Shown here piece by piece: positions 38,419 to 49,429 of a DNA stretch of 64,000 bases. The notes beneath the pieces are model-generated. The model searched no databases. It was not told the DNA's origin and worked only from the letters and a program-made list of their open reading frames with translations. Source of the DNA: Planctomycetota bacterium (lineage in GTDB: Bacteria > Planctomycetota > UBA1135 > GCA-002686595). Every line of letters starts with the position of its first letter. Positions within the stretch are counted from its first letter, which is position 1. The position numbers were made by a program, and so were the translations under genes. The stretch is taken from contig JACKHV010000003.1 of the NCBI GenBank assembly GCA_020638835.1, positions 186,001 through 250,000 of the forward strand. Direction: 5' to 3'.

Positions 38419-39906
38419 ATGGACGTTCGATCACAGATCTCGATGGTCTTCCACCTGGACAAGTGCATCGGTTGCCACACGTGCAGCATCGCCTGCAAGA
38501 ACGTGTGGACGGACCGCGAAGGCACGGAATACATGTGGTGGAACAACGTCGAGACGAAGCCCGGTACCGGATATCCGACCAAGTGGGAGGACCAGGATCA
38601 CTACAAGGGCGGCTGGGAAGCCAAGGGCGGCGAGCTCGAGTTGAAGTCGACGAGTAAGCGCAGCCTCGTACCGAACATCTTCCACAACCCGTCGCAGCCG
38701 TCGATGGACGACTACTACGAGCCGTGGACGTACAAGTACGAAGAACTCTTCAACGCCCCGGAAGGCGACGATCAACCCACGGCCATCCCCGTCTCGATGG
38801 TCACCGGTGAGCCGATCGACGTCGAGTCCGGTCCGAACTGGGACGACGACCTCGGTGGCTCGGAGATCTACGCTTCGAACGACCCGAACATGGACGGGTT
38901 GAACGCCGAGCAGCGCGCGCAGATGCTCGCCATCGAGCGACTCGCCTTCTTCTACCTGCCGCGGATCTGCAACCACTGCATGAACCCCGCGTGCGTCGCG
39001 GCCTGCCCGTCGGGCGCGCTGTACAAGCGCGGCGAGGACGGGATCGTCCTGCTGAACCAGGACCGTTGTCGCGCGTGGCGCTCCTGCATCCCGGCGTGCC
39101 CCTACAAGAAGACCTACTACAACTGGTCCACGGGAAAGTCGGAGAAGTGCATCCTGTGCTTCCCGCGCCTCGAGTCGGGTCAGGCGCCGGCGTGCTTCCA
39201 CAGCTGCGTCGGGCGGATCCGGTACATCGGCAACGTGCTGTACGACGCGGATCGAATCCGCGAGCTGGCCACGCTGCGCGACGAGGAACTGGTCGAGGGG
39301 CAACGCTCGATGATCCTCGATCCGCACGATCCCGACGTGATCGCCGCGGCGAAGGCGAACGGGGTGCCGGACAGCATCATCGCGAGCGCGCAGAAGTCGC
39401 CGACGTACAAGTACGTCAAGGAGTGGAAGATCGCTCTTCCCTTGCACGTCGAGTACCGCACCTTCCCGATGCTGTTCTACGTGCCGCCGCTCTTGCCCGT
39501 GATGTCGAGCACGCAAGGTGACGTCGTGAAGAACGACCTCGACTCCCTGTTCGCGGACATCGAAGCGGCCCGTGCGCCGATGGAGTACCTCGGCAAGCTG
39601 TTCAGCGGAGGGAACCTCGGCAAGCTGCGCTACGCGCTGCGCAAGCAGCTCGCCGTGCGCATCTGGCGCCGTCACGTGACGGTGGGGGACATCTCGGAGG
39701 AGAAGGCCCTCGCGGCGCTCAACGACGCGGACTGCACCTGCGAGGAGGCCGACGCGATCTACCGACTCTCGGCGCTCTCGACCTTCGACGATCGCTTCGT
39801 GGTGCCGCCCTTCCAGCGTGAGATGGCGATCGAGATGCTCGAAGATCCGCACGAACATCGCTCGAGCATGGGCTTCGGAGCGCGCGTGGCGCCGAAGAGG
39901 AGCTGA
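38419..39906 (+). CDS. narH: Respiratory nitrate reductase beta subunit
   Basis: This is a 495-residue iron-sulfur protein. Four cysteine clusters are visible: CIGCHTCSIACK, CNHCMNPACVAACP, CRAWRSCIPACP (Trp in place of the second Cys, giving the [3Fe-4S] centre) and CILCFPRLESG..ACFHSC. It carries electrons from the NarI hemes to NarG at the inner face of the membrane. It lies 24 bases after narG with a purine-rich GAGAGAGA leader. narJ starts one base after its stop. Confidence 0.96.
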   Translation: MDVRSQISMVFHLDKCIGCHTCSIACKNVWTDREGTEYMWWNNVETKPGTGYPTKWEDQDHYKGGWEAKGGELELKSTSKRSLVPNIFHNPSQPSMDDYYEPWTYKYEELFNAPEGDDQPTAIPVSMVTGEPIDVESGPNWDDDLGGSEIYASNDPNMDGLNAEQRAQMLAIERLAFFYLPRICNHCMNPACVAACPSGALYKRGEDGIVLLNQDRCRAWRSCIPACPYKKTYYNWSTGKSEKCILCFPRLESGQAPACFHSCVGRIRYIGNVLYDADRIRELATLRDEELVEGQRSMILDPHDPDVIAAAKANGVPDSIIASAQKSPTYKYVKEWKIALPLHVEYRTFPMLFYVPPLLPVMSSTQGDVVKNDLDSLFADIEAARAPMEYLGKLFSGGNLGKLRYALRKQLAVRIWRRHVTVGDISEEKALAALNDADCTCEEADAIYRLSALSTFDDRFVVPPFQREMAIEMLEDPHEHRSSMGFGARVAPKRS

Positions 39907-39907
39907 G

Positions 39908-40447
39908 ATGGTCGCGCCTCTCCTCTACACCGCGTGGAGAAACGTACTTGCGTATCCGCAGGACGGGAACTGCGCACCGCTGCGCTGTGCACTCGAGGAA
40001 CTCAGCGAGGCCTTACCGGAGCTGGCGGATGCGCTCCGCCCGCTGAGGCAGCTCGCGGCACAGGACGAGCCGGCCGTGCTCGAGGAAGCGTACATGCGCA
40101 CCTTCGACTGCAACCCCGACCGCGCGCTGGAAGTCGGCTGGCACTTGTTCGGCGAGAGCTACTCGCGCGGCAACTTCCTCGTCCGCATGCGCGGGTTCAT
40201 GCGCGACTGCGGGATCGAGGAGGGCGTCGAGCTGCCGGACCACTTGTGCAACGTGCTCGGCGTCGTGGAGACCGCGGACGAGGGGCTATCGCGTGCCATC
40301 CGCACCCAGTACCTGCTGCCCGCGCTCGCCAAGCTCGAGCTTGGATTTCGGGACGATCAAGATCCTTACCGCGGCGTGATCGCCGCTCTGAAGCGCTTCG
40401 TCGAGGCGGAACTCGGCACTGCGCGAAACGAGGCCCGCGATGAATGA
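39908..40447 (+). CDS. narJ: Nitrate reductase molybdenum cofactor assembly chaperone
   Basis: This is a 179-residue soluble, helical protein of the NarJ/TorD family, shown by LLYTAWRNVLAYPQ at the N-terminus and LFGESYSRG in the middle. NarJ binds apo-NarG for Mo cofactor insertion and is not part of the final enzyme. E. coli NarJ is about 236 residues, so this is a short form. The start was set at 39908, just after the narH stop. Its last eight bases overlap narI. Confidence 0.88.
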   Translation: MVAPLLYTAWRNVLAYPQDGNCAPLRCALEELSEALPELADALRPLRQLAAQDEPAVLEEAYMRTFDCNPDRALEVGWHLFGESYSRGNFLVRMRGFMRDCGIEEGVELPDHLCNVLGVVETADEGLSRAIRTQYLLPALAKLELGFRDDQDPYRGVIAALKRFVEAELGTARNEARDE

Positions 40448-41129
40448 CTTCTTCTGGTTCGCCGTCCTCCCGTATGTCTCCGTCGTCCTCTTCTTGCTGG
40501 TGACGATCAGGCGCTATCAGACGAGCAAGTTCTCCTACTCGAGCCTGTCGTCGCAGTTCCTGGAGAATCAGCAGCACTTCTGGGGCACCGTTCCCTTCCA
40601 CTACGGAATCATCTCGGTCCTTGGTGCGCACTTCGTCGCCATCGTGATGCCCCGTTCCGTCTTGTGGTGGAACGCGGCACCGCTGCGCCTCTTCATGCTC
40701 GAAGTGACGGGGCTGGGATTGGCGATCCTGACGCTCGTCGGACTGATCAACATCTGCCTCCGAAGGCTCGCGAACTCCAAGGCGCGGCGCGTGACGTCGT
40801 GGGGGGACTGGTTCATCTACGGCGGGCTCCTCGTGCAAGTCGTGACGGGTGTCGGCATCGCGGTCTTTCACGGCTGGGGGTCCAGCTGGTTCGCGGCGTC
40901 GATGAGCCCCTGGATCTGGTCCTTGGCGAAGTTGTCTCCGGACGTCAGCTACCTCGCGACCATGCCGTTGCTGGTGAAGCTGCACATCATCAACGCCTTC
41001 CTGATCATCGCCGTTTTCCCCTTCACTCGCCTCGTGCACATCCTCGTCGCGCCGAACCCCTACTTCTGGCGGAAGACCCAAGTCGTCCTCTGGAACTGGG
41101 ACCGCACGCGAATCCGCGGCACCGATTGA
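40440..41129 (+). CDS. narI: Respiratory nitrate reductase gamma subunit (cytochrome b)
   Basis: This is a 229-residue protein with five membrane segments. Histidines in PFHYGIISVLGAHF and in the last third (VKLHIINAFLIIAVFPFTRLVH) are placed as the heme b ligands of NarI. It oxidises quinol at the periplasmic side and anchors NarGH. The ATG overlaps narJ. It is followed after 57 bases by two transporter genes. Confidence 0.95.
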   Translation: MNDFFWFAVLPYVSVVLFLLVTIRRYQTSKFSYSSLSSQFLENQQHFWGTVPFHYGIISVLGAHFVAIVMPRSVLWWNAAPLRLFMLEVTGLGLAILTLVGLINICLRRLANSKARRVTSWGDWFIYGGLLVQVVTGVGIAVFHGWGSSWFAASMSPWIWSLAKLSPDVSYLATMPLLVKLHIINAFLIIAVFPFTRLVHILVAPNPYFWRKTQVVLWNWDRTRIRGTD

Positions 41130-41186
41130 GAGACGTCTTTCCACGACCCACCGAGTCCAGGGCCGATCCCCACAGCAACTTCCGGC

Positions 41187-42704
41187 ATGACGAATTCGAG
41201 AGAGCGCAAGTTCAACCCCGTCCGATTCCTGTCGTTCGAGGGGCCCTACAAGGTCCTGCACATGACGTGGTTCGCGTTCTTCCTCACCTTCATGGCTTGG
41301 TTCAACATGGCCCCGCTGGCCACGACCATCTTGAAGGACATCGAGGGCCTGACGCAGCAGGACATCAAGGTGTTGATGATCTGCAACGTCGCGCTGACGA
41401 TCCCGGCGCGCATCGTGATCGGCATGCTGCTGGACCGCTTCGGCCCGCGGAAGGTGTACTCCACCTTGCTGATCGTGATGTCCCTGCCATGCTTCGCGTT
41501 CGCGATGTCGAACAGCATGCTGCAGCTCGTCATCAGCCGCTTGATCCTCGGGACGATCGGGGCGGGCTTCGTGATCGGGATCCGCATGGTCGCCGAGTGG
41601 TTCCCGCCGAAGGACGTCGGTGAAGCCGAGGGCATCTACGGCGGCTTCGGAAACTTCGGCTCCGCGGCGTCCGCCTTCCTGCTGCCGACTCTGGCTCTCG
41701 ACTGGTTCGGCGGCGAGAACGGCTGGCGCTACGCGATCGCGTTCACGGGCCTCAGCTGCCTGATCTACGGCTTCATCTACTTCGCCAGCGTCACCGACAC
41801 GCCGCCCGGAAAGGTCTATCAGCGGCCGAAGCGTCAGGGAGCGATGGAAGTCACTTCCTGGGCCTCTCTGTACGGTCTGATCTTCATGCAACTGCCGATG
41901 CTGGCCGCGCTCGGCATCCTCGCGTGGAAGCTCGGCAAGATCGGATTCCTGCACTCGAACGGCGTGCACGTCGTTTATGGCGCGCTGCTCGTCGTGTTCT
42001 GGTACCAGGCCTACAAGGCCTGGACCGTCAACGCTCCTCACCTGCGCCAGGGATACCCGGAGTCGGACCGCTACGAGTTCCGCCAGGTCGCGATCCTGGA
42101 TTTCGCGTACTTCTGCACCTTCGGCTCCGAACTCGCCGTCGTCTCGATGCTCCCGGCCTTCTTCGAGAAGACGTGGTCGCTCTCACCCGAGGCCGCCGGC
42201 GTGATCGCGGCGTCCTTCGCGTTCATGAATCTCTTCGCCCGGCCGATGGGCGGGTTCATGTCGGACCGCTTCGGTTCTCGGAAGCGCACGTTGACGGTGC
42301 TCATCATCGGGTTGGCCGGCGGCTACTTCCTCATGGGCATGCTCGGCTCCTCCTGGCCGATTCCGGTCGCCCTGTGCGTCACCATGCTGTGCTCGTTCTT
42401 CGTGCAGGCGGGTGAGGGCGCGGTCTACGCCGTCGTTCCCCTCGTCAAGCGGCGCGTGACGGGACAAGTCGCAGGCATGGTCGGCGCGTACGGCAACGTC
42501 GGCGCCGTCGTCTTCTTGACGGTCTTCAGCCTCGTCGACGAGTCGAAGCACTTCTTCTACTTCATCGGCGCGTGTGCCGTTCTCTGCGCGATCGCCTCGT
42601 TGTTCCTGAAGGAGCCCAAGGGCTCGTTCGCCCACGAACACGCCGACGACGAGCTCGAGTCCGTCCCGACCGAAACGACCCCCGAGTCCACGGTCCTCAG
42701 CTGA
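41187..42704 (+). CDS. narK: Nitrate/nitrite transporter, NarK1-like
   Basis: This is a 505-residue major-facilitator protein with about 12 membrane segments. It has the nitrate signature motifs GGFGNFGSAASAF and GAYGNVGAVVFL, and the N-terminal LHMTWFAFFLTFMAWFNMAPLA typical of NarK1-type (nitrate/proton symport) members. It probably imports nitrate for NarG. The acidic C-terminal tail is cytoplasmic. It is the first of two adjacent, clearly different NarK-family genes, as in Paracoccus and Thermus. Confidence 0.9.
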   Translation: MTNSRERKFNPVRFLSFEGPYKVLHMTWFAFFLTFMAWFNMAPLATTILKDIEGLTQQDIKVLMICNVALTIPARIVIGMLLDRFGPRKVYSTLLIVMSLPCFAFAMSNSMLQLVISRLILGTIGAGFVIGIRMVAEWFPPKDVGEAEGIYGGFGNFGSAASAFLLPTLALDWFGGENGWRYAIAFTGLSCLIYGFIYFASVTDTPPGKVYQRPKRQGAMEVTSWASLYGLIFMQLPMLAALGILAWKLGKIGFLHSNGVHVVYGALLVVFWYQAYKAWTVNAPHLRQGYPESDRYEFRQVAILDFAYFCTFGSELAVVSMLPAFFEKTWSLSPEAAGVIAASFAFMNLFARPMGGFMSDRFGSRKRTLTVLIIGLAGGYFLMGMLGSSWPIPVALCVTMLCSFFVQAGEGAVYAVVPLVKRRVTGQVAGMVGAYGNVGAVVFLTVFSLVDESKHFFYFIGACAVLCAIASLFLKEPKGSFAHEHADDELESVPTETTPESTVLS

Positions 42705-42740
42705 GTCTCCCTCCAACCCAATACGCAACGAGATCCGACC

Positions 42741-44378
42741 ATGGCCAAGACACCTGCCAAGTGGGACGTCGAGGACCCGAAGTTCTGGGAGAGCGAGGGC
42801 AAGGCCGTCGCGAACCGCAACCTCTGGATCTCCATCCCGAACCTGCTCTGCGGCTTCGCCGTCTGGCTCTACTGGGGCATGGTCGCAAAGTTCATCCAGA
42901 AGGTGCACTTCTCGAATCCTGACCTGTTCAACTTCACCTTCGGCAACGACGGCCAGGCGTACTCGGGAGACGCGTACCGCAACCTGCTGTTCACCCTGCC
43001 CGCTGTCGCAGGCCTCGCAGGAGCGACGCTGCGCATCCCGAACTCGTTCATGATCGCCATCTGCGGCGGCCGGAACGTGAAGTTCATGACGACGGTCATG
43101 TTGATGCTGCCCGCGATCGGGGCGGGCATTGCGTTGCAGGACCCCGGTGTATCGTTCTTCGTCTTGATCGTCCTGGCGCTGATCTCGGGCGTCGGAGGCG
43201 GTGCCTTCGCGTCTTCGATGTCCAACATCAGCTTCTTCTTCCCGAAGAAGGTGCAGGGTCTCGCGCTCGGACTGAACGCGGGCCTCGGAAACCTCGGCGT
43301 CAGCGTGATGCAGTTCCTCCTGCCGTGGATCATTACCTTCGGTGCTTTCGGCAGCTTCGGGGGCGAGGGCTACACCGTGCTGGAGAAGGGCGTCGAGTCG
43401 ACGCGCTGGATCCAGAACGCGGGGCTCGTGTGGCTCCCCATCCTCGCCTTCTTCGCCGTCGCGGCGTTCTTCGGCATGAACAACCTCCCGCAGCACAAGT
43501 GCGGGCCGACGCCGGTCGCGATCGCGAAGTACCTCTGGCTGACTTTGCTCGGCTTCGCCGGCGCGAGCGTCGCGGTCGGGCTCTTGATCATGGACTGGGG
43601 GCCCGTCCCCATGCTGCTCAAGATCCTGGTGATCGTCGTGATCGCCGTGGCGGTGACGTTGCTCATGATGCGCTTCCTCACGCCGAAGGACACGAAGGAC
43701 AAGCTCGTCGACCAGTTCGCGATCTTCGGGAACAAGCACAACTGGGTGATGACGTGGCTCTACACGATGACCTTCGGGTCGTTCATCGGGTACGCGAACG
43801 CCTTCCCCAAGCTGATCGACGACGTCTTCGGCGTGATTCGCGTCGGAGCGGATGGTTCGCCTCTCGCCGAAGCGATCGCCAATCCAGCGGCACCGCTCTC
43901 TTCCAAGTACATCTGGCTCGGTGCCGGAGTCGGCGCGCTGATCCGGCCCGTCGGAGGGTGGCTCTCCGACAAGCTGGGCGGTGCGCGCGTCACCCAGTGG
44001 GACACGATCGTGATGATCGGCGCGACGATCGGCGCTGGCTACTTCGTCTCGCAGGCCGCCGCGTCGCCGACTCCCGAGCAGTACTTCATGCCCTTCCTGC
44101 TGCTGTTCATCCTGCTCTTCGCCACGACGGGGATCGGAAACGGTTCCACCTTCCGGATGATCCCGATCATCTTTTCCAAGGAGCAAGCCGGGCCCGTGCT
44201 CGGTTGGACGTCCGCGATCGCGGCGTACGGCGCGTTCCTGATCCCGAAGATCTTCGGAGACCAGATCGCGAAGGGCACGCCGGAGTACGCGCTGTACGGA
44301 TTCGCGGGCTACTACCTCTCGTGCCTCGTCGTGAACTGGTGGTTCTACGCTCGCAAGAACGCCGAGGTGCCTTGCTAG
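42741..44378 (+). CDS. narK: Nitrate/nitrite transporter, NarK2-like
   Basis: This is a 545-residue major-facilitator protein. The N-terminus NLWISIPNLLCGFAVWLYWGM and the motif LGLNAGLGNLGVSVMQ are like E. coli NarK/NarU (NarK2 type), which exchange nitrate for nitrite. A long extracellular loop (about residues 60-75) and a long central cytoplasmic segment account for extra length. With the NarK1-like neighbour it gives a start-up importer plus an exchanger. It lies 36 bases after the first transporter and 12 bases before actA. Confidence 0.9.
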   Translation: MAKTPAKWDVEDPKFWESEGKAVANRNLWISIPNLLCGFAVWLYWGMVAKFIQKVHFSNPDLFNFTFGNDGQAYSGDAYRNLLFTLPAVAGLAGATLRIPNSFMIAICGGRNVKFMTTVMLMLPAIGAGIALQDPGVSFFVLIVLALISGVGGGAFASSMSNISFFFPKKVQGLALGLNAGLGNLGVSVMQFLLPWIITFGAFGSFGGEGYTVLEKGVESTRWIQNAGLVWLPILAFFAVAAFFGMNNLPQHKCGPTPVAIAKYLWLTLLGFAGASVAVGLLIMDWGPVPMLLKILVIVVIAVAVTLLMMRFLTPKDTKDKLVDQFAIFGNKHNWVMTWLYTMTFGSFIGYANAFPKLIDDVFGVIRVGADGSPLAEAIANPAAPLSSKYIWLGAGVGALIRPVGGWLSDKLGGARVTQWDTIVMIGATIGAGYFVSQAAASPTPEQYFMPFLLLFILLFATTGIGNGSTFRMIPIIFSKEQAGPVLGWTSAIAAYGAFLIPKIFGDQIAKGTPEYALYGFAGYYLSCLVVNWWFYARKNAEVPC

Positions 44379-44390
44379 GGGAGTTGCGGC

Positions 44391-45056
44391 ATGTCCCTCA
44401 ACGTCAAGGTGTTCGGGCTCTCTACCCTGCTCATGGGGCTCGGCGTGGTCTTCGCCACGACCGATCCGCGTCTGCCCGGGAACGACCGCGGCTACACCCC
44501 CGTACAGCCGATCGCATTCTCCCACCGCGTTCACGCGGGCGAGCTCGCCATCGACTGTCAGTACTGCCACTCGGGCGCGAGGCGTAGCCGGCACGCCGGC
44601 GTTCCGGCGACGTCGATCTGCATGAACTGCCACGCGGTCGTCCGAGCGGCGTTCGACGACGTGTTGACGGAGAAGCAGTCGGCCGCTGCGGAGGGCCGCG
44701 AGCCGAAGGACGTCGTGTCGACCGAGCTGCTGAAGCTGTACACGGCACTGGGGCTCGACGAGAAGCTCGAGCCCGTCGCCGGCGCGACGCCGCGCCCCGT
44801 CGAGTGGGTCCGCGTGCACGACCTGCCCGACTTCGCCTACTTCGATCACCGTCCCCACGTCGCGCGGAACATCGCTTGCGAGACCTGTCACGGCCCGGTC
44901 CAGACGATGGAGCGCATGCAGCAGTTCTCCGATCTCTCGATGGGTTGGTGCATCGACTGTCATCGGTCGAACGCGATCAGCGGCGGGGGCTTCGTCGACG
45001 CCGGGCCGCGCGCGGCGGACCACGTCTCGACCGACTGCGTCACTTGCCACCTCTAG
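44391..45056 (+). CDS. actA: Alternative complex III pentaheme cytochrome subunit
   Basis: This is a 221-residue protein with an N-terminal membrane anchor and five CxxCH sites: CQYCH, CMNCH, CETCH, CIDCH, CVTCH. The motif FSHRVHAGELAIDCQYCHSGA is highly characteristic of ActA. It lies on the periplasmic side of the complex that oxidises menaquinol and reduces c-type cytochromes. It is first of the six act genes, directly behind the narK pair. Confidence 0.94.
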   Translation: MSLNVKVFGLSTLLMGLGVVFATTDPRLPGNDRGYTPVQPIAFSHRVHAGELAIDCQYCHSGARRSRHAGVPATSICMNCHAVVRAAFDDVLTEKQSAAAEGREPKDVVSTELLKLYTALGLDEKLEPVAGATPRPVEWVRVHDLPDFAYFDHRPHVARNIACETCHGPVQTMERMQQFSDLSMGWCIDCHRSNAISGGGFVDAGPRAADHVSTDCVTCHL

Positions 45057-45075
45057 AGCGGAACCCGGAGTCGCG

Positions 45076-48045
45076 ATGCAACAAGACCAGCTGAACCGCG
45101 GTGACGGCGAGCTGATGCTCCCCGGAGAACAGGTCGAGCCCTCGCGCCGCGCCTTCCTGCAGTGGACCGGCTTCGGCCTGGCCGGCGCGATGGCGACCGG
45201 CTGCTCGCGAGGGCCGGTGCGCGCCGTCGTACCGTACCTGCAGGCCTCCGAAGAGATCGTGCCCGGGCGCTCCTATCGCATCGCCACGACCTGCGCGGGC
45301 TGCTCCGCCGCGTGCGGCGTCGTCGCGCGCTGTCGAGACGGACGTCCGGTCAAGCTCGAGGGGAACGAGCTGCACGCACTGAGCCGCGGCGGCCTCTGCG
45401 CCGTCGGCCAGGCGCAAGTCCTCTCGCTGTACGACGCGCTCCGCATCGGCGTTCCCGAGGAGAACGGGCAGCCGATCGCTTGGGAGTCCGCGCTCACCCG
45501 ACTCTCCGGATCCTCGAAGAACGGCAAGCTCCGCCTGCTGACCGGAACCATCACCAGCCCCTCGACGAGGAGCTGGATCCGACGCTTCGTCGGCGAGTCC
45601 GGAGATCGAGCTCACGTCGTCCACGACGCGCTCAGTGCCTCCGCCATCCTCGACGCACACGAACGCACCCACGGCGTGCGGGCCCTTCCCTCCTACCAGT
45701 TCCAGGCGGCACGAGTCATCGCTTCCTTCGACGCCGACTTCCTCGGGACCTGGATCTCGCCCGTCGCCTTCGCGGCCGACTACGCGGCGGGCCGCAGGCC
45801 CGACGGGGACTCTCCGGTCCTCTCGCGCCACCACCAGTTCGAAGCGCGCATGTCGCTCACCGGAGCAGCCGCGGACGAACGCACCCGCCTGGCCCCGTGG
45901 GAACAACGTGCAGCGGTCGCGGAGCTCGCGGCACAGCTCGAGTCGAGGCGCGACGTCGCGAGCCGGCTCGGCGAAGACCGGCCGACGGTCGACGCACGTC
46001 TCGGGATCGAGCGCCTCGCCGATGAACTCTGGGCGGCTCGCGGGAACTCACTCGTCGTGTGCGGGTCGAACGACCTCACGACGCAGCTCTTCGTCAACTA
46101 CGCGAACTCGCTGCTCGACGCCTACGGCTCGACTCTGACCCTCGCGGTGCCGAGCTTGCAGAAGGCATGCTCGGATGCGGCGGTCGCCGAGCTCTGCAGG
46201 GAACTCGAGGCGGGAGAAGTCGAGACGCTGATCGTCTCAGGCGTCAACCCCGCCTTCGAGTGGCCGGACGAACTCGGTGCGCTGATCCGACGCGCCGGGA
46301 CGCTCGTCGTGCACTCCGGCGAACGCAACGAGACGACGGCGCAGGCCGACCTCGTGCTCCCCGCACCGCACGCGCTCGAGAGCTGGGACGACGCGGAGCC
46401 GGTCGCGGGGCGCTTCTCGCTCTCGCAGCCGACGGTACAGGATCTCCGCGACGGACGCAGCCTGAGGTGGGTCCTCGCGCAAGTGCTCGGCGAGGGTGCG
46501 GGAGAGCGAGAGCTGCTCACCGAACACTGGAGAGCCGAAGTCTTCCCCCTGGTCGGCGCAGCCGAGTCCTTCGAGGCGTTCTTCGATCGCGCGCTGCACG
46601 ACGGCTGGGTCGAGTCGAGCCGCGGCACCGGCACCGAGCGCCCGTTCGACGCGGCTGCGATTCCCGCGGTTACCCCGGTCGAGAAGGCCGAGTTCGCGCT
46701 CGTCGCGCACGCCTCGCTCGGCATGCTCGACGGGAGTCACGCGCACAACCCGTGGCTGCAGGAGCTTCCGGATCCCGTGACGAAGGTCACGTGGGACAAC
46801 GTCGCTTCCCTCTCGGAAGCGCGAGCAGAGGCGCTGGGCGTCGAGCAGGGAGATGTCGTGCGCATCGCTTCGCCGGACGGTGCGCGCGCCGTCGAGCTCC
46901 CCGTCTTCGTCCAGCGCGGACAACACGACGACGTCGTCGCGGTCGCGCTGGGCTACGGACGTTCCGGTACCGATCGCTTCAAGGGCGTGGGACCGGACTG
47001 GTACGAGGGCCGACCGACCGTCGAGGAAGGCGGCACGGTCGGATCGCGCGTCGAAGCGCTTCGTCCTACCATCGCGGGGCGGCCCTACGACGAGCCGATC
47101 GCCGTGACCATCTCGGCCACCGGTCGTCGCGTGCAGATCGCCTGCACGCAGGAACACCACACGCTGGAGGTTCCGGCGCACCTGGCGCCGAAGGGCGGCG
47201 AAGTTCGCGAGGCAGCGCGCACCGCGAGCCTGGCCGACTTCCTGCACGACCCCGAACACGCTCTCGGCGCACACGGTGAGCACGGAAAGCACTCCGACCT
47301 CTGGCCCGACGACCACGGCGGCGCGCTGCACCGCTGGGGCATGTCGATCGACTTGAACCGCTGCACGGGGTGCTCGGGATGCGTCGTTGCGTGCCAAGCA
47401 GAGAACAACGTTCCCGTCGTCGGTCGGGACGAGGTAGCGCGTCACCGCGAAATGCACTGGATCCGCATCGACCGCTACACCCAGGGCTTCGGCGACGCGA
47501 CGAGCACCGTGCACCAACCGATGTTCTGTCAGCAGTGCGACAACGCTCCGTGCGAAGCCGTCTGTCCCGTGCTGGCGACCGTGCACTCCAGCGAGGGCTT
47601 GAACCAGCAGGTCTACAACCGCTGCGTCGGTACGCGGTACTGCGCGAACACCTGTCCCTACAAGGTCCGGAGGTTCAACTGGTTCGAGTATCCGCGGGAG
47701 GCCGAGAACCAGAACCACGCGCTGAATCCCGACGTGACCGTCCGGAGCCGCGGCGTGATGGAGAAGTGCTCCTTCTGCGCGCAGCGCATCCAGGAAGCGA
47801 AGAGCGAGGCGGCGCGAACGGGTGAACCGATCACTGACGGAAGCATCAGGGTCGCTTGCCAGCAGTCGTGCCCGACGCAGGCGATCGTCTTCGGCGACCT
47901 GAACGACCCGGAGAGCGAAGTCTCGAAGCACTACCGGAACGTTCGCGCCTACGGCGTGCTCGAGGAGATCAACGTCAAGCCCTCCGTGCGCTACCTCGCG
48001 AAGATCACGAACACGGCCGACAAGGAGAACAGTCATGCGCACTGA
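45076..48045 (+). CDS. actB: Alternative complex III iron-sulfur subunit (molybdopterin-like fused to ferredoxin)
   Basis: This is a 989-residue protein. The N-terminus carries a Tat-type motif ([15 protein letters not shown]) followed by TGC, a possible lipidation site. Residues about 60-700 resemble a molybdopterin oxidoreductase ([12 protein letters not shown]), which in ActB proteins has lost the cofactor. From about residue 760 an NrfC-like domain has [41 protein letters not shown] and CSFCAQR..CQQSCP for up to four clusters. The 3' end overlaps actC by 11 bases. Confidence 0.94.
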   Translation: MQQDQLNRGDGELMLPGEQVEPSRRAFLQWTGFGLAGAMATGCSRGPVRAVVPYLQASEEIVPGRSYRIATTCAGCSAACGVVARCRDGRPVKLEGNELHALSRGGLCAVGQAQVLSLYDALRIGVPEENGQPIAWESALTRLSGSSKNGKLRLLTGTITSPSTRSWIRRFVGESGDRAHVVHDALSASAILDAHERTHGVRALPSYQFQAARVIASFDADFLGTWISPVAFAADYAAGRRPDGDSPVLSRHHQFEARMSLTGAAADERTRLAPWEQRAAVAELAAQLESRRDVASRLGEDRPTVDARLGIERLADELWAARGNSLVVCGSNDLTTQLFVNYANSLLDAYGSTLTLAVPSLQKACSDAAVAELCRELEAGEVETLIVSGVNPAFEWPDELGALIRRAGTLVVHSGERNETTAQADLVLPAPHALESWDDAEPVAGRFSLSQPTVQDLRDGRSLRWVLAQVLGEGAGERELLTEHWRAEVFPLVGAAESFEAFFDRALHDGWVESSRGTGTERPFDAAAIPAVTPVEKAEFALVAHASLGMLDGSHAHNPWLQELPDPVTKVTWDNVASLSEARAEALGVEQGDVVRIASPDGARAVELPVFVQRGQHDDVVAVALGYGRSGTDRFKGVGPDWYEGRPTVEEGGTVGSRVEALRPTIAGRPYDEPIAVTISATGRRVQIACTQEHHTLEVPAHLAPKGGEVREAARTASLADFLHDPEHALGAHGEHGKHSDLWPDDHGGALHRWGMSIDLNRCTGCSGCVVACQAENNVPVVGRDEVARHREMHWIRIDRYTQGFGDATSTVHQPMFCQQCDNAPCEAVCPVLATVHSSEGLNQQVYNRCVGTRYCANTCPYKVRRFNWFEYPREAENQNHALNPDVTVRSRGVMEKCSFCAQRIQEAKSEAARTGEPITDGSIRVACQQSCPTQAIVFGDLNDPESEVSKHYRNVRAYGVLEEINVKPSVRYLAKITNTADKENSHAH

Positions 48046-49429
48046 TGCTGCGGGCGTCGCGCCGCTGATCACCGGCGGAAAGCGTCCTGCCGACGTCACA
48101 CGCGACGTCTGCGGACCCCTCGAGGGTCGCCCGACGGGTCTCTGGTACCTCGGCATGGCCGTGGCACTCTCCGCCTTCGGACTCGGGGCACTCGCGGTCG
48201 GCTATCAGGTGGCGAACGGGATCGGCACCTGGGGCCTGAACCGCACTGTCGGTTGGGGCTTCGACATCACCAACTTCGTGTTCTGGGTCGGCATCGGTCA
48301 CGCGGGCACGCTCATCTCCGCCGTGCTGCTCCTCTTCCGACAGAAGTGGCGTACATCGATCAACCGCTCGGCCGAAGCGATGACGATCTTCGCGGTCATC
48401 TGCGCGGGGCTCTATCCCGTGATCCACATGGGCCGTCCGTGGCTCGCGTACTGGGTCTTCCCGTACCCGAACGCGCGCGGTCCGCTGTGGGTCAACTTCC
48501 GTTCGGCATTGCTGTGGGACGTCTTCGCGATCGGGACCTATTTCACGATCTCGCTCGTCTTCTGGTACATCGGGCTGATCCCCGACCTCGCCACCGTGCG
48601 TGACCGCGCGACGGGATGGCGCAAGAAGGTCTTCAACGTGCTGAGCTTCGGGTGGATCGGCTCCGCGCGCACCTGGTCGCGCTACGAGACGGCCTGCGTG
48701 CTGCTCGCGGCGCTGGCCACGCCGCTGGTCGTGTCCGTCCACAGCGTGGTGTCCACCGACTTCGCGACCTCGGTGATCCCCGGCTGGCACGCGACGCTCT
48801 TCCCGCCCTACTTCGTGATCGGAGCGGTGTTCTCGGGCTTCGCGATGGTACTGACGCTGATGATCGTCGCGCGCAAAGTGATGCGCTTCGAGGACTACAT
48901 CACGATGAAGCACATCCATGCGATGTGCAAGGTGCTCGTGTTCACGGGCAGCATCGTCGGTGCGGCCTACCTGACGGAGATCTTCACCGCGTGGTACTCG
49001 GGCAACCCGTACGAGAAGTTCGTCTTCATGAACCGGGCGGGTGGGCCGTTCGCGTGGGCTTTCTGGATCATGGTCAGCTGCAACGTCATCTCCCCGCAGC
49101 TGCTGTGGTTCAAGCGGGTGCGCAACTCCGTGCTCGCCATCTTCTTGCTGTCCCTGCTGGTCAACGTGGGTATGTGGTTCGAGCGCTTCGTGATCATCGT
49201 CACCTCGCTGCATCGTGACTTCCTCCCGTCGAGCTGGGCAGGCTACGTTCCGACGAAGATCGAGATGGGGTCGCTGATCTTCGGCTTCGGGCTCTTCTTC
49301 ACGCTCTTCCTGCTGTTCTGTCGCTTCCTCCCGATGATCGCAATGTTCGAGGTCAAGACGGTCCTGGAGCGGCCGGCGCAAGCGCAGCCCGTTGGATCGC
49401 TCGAAGCGGGCGAGGAGGCGGCGGCATGA
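48035..49429 (+). CDS. actC: Alternative complex III NrfD-like membrane subunit
   Basis: This is a 464-residue protein with about ten membrane segments of the NrfD/PsrC family. It shows [34 protein letters not shown], typical of ActC, and a likely menaquinol site near the periplasmic side. It does not bind heme. Its ATG lies within the end of actB. The stop overlaps actD by four bases (ATGA). Confidence 0.94.
   Translation: MRTDAAGVAPLITGGKRPADVTRDVCGPLEGRPTGLWYLGMAVALSAFGLGALAVGYQVANGIGTWGLNRTVGWGFDITNFVFWVGIGHAGTLISAVLLLFRQKWRTSINRSAEAMTIFAVICAGLYPVIHMGRPWLAYWVFPYPNARGPLWVNFRSALLWDVFAIGTYFTISLVFWYIGLIPDLATVRDRATGWRKKVFNVLSFGWIGSARTWSRYETACVLLAALATPLVVSVHSVVSTDFATSVIPGWHATLFPPYFVIGAVFSGFAMVLTLMIVARKVMRFEDYITMKHIHAMCKVLVFTGSIVGAAYLTEIFTAWYSGNPYEKFVFMNRAGGPFAWAFWIMVSCNVISPQLLWFKRVRNSVLAIFLLSLLVNVGMWFERFVIIVTSLHRDFLPSSWAGYVPTKIEMGSLIFGFGLFFTLFLLFCRFLPMIAMFEVKTVLERPAQAQPVGSLEAGEEAAA

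Noticed and set aside
42183..45050. A 955-codon minus-strand frame opposite narK and actA
   Set aside because: It overlaps three well-recognised plus-strand genes and its composition (Arg, Asp, Glu, Val) is that of an antisense shadow.
45076..48045. ActB as a catalytic molybdenum enzyme
   Set aside because: Gene order, the fused ferredoxin domain and flanking actA and actC identify it as the complex III subunit, whose molybdopterin-like domain is known to lack the cofactor.
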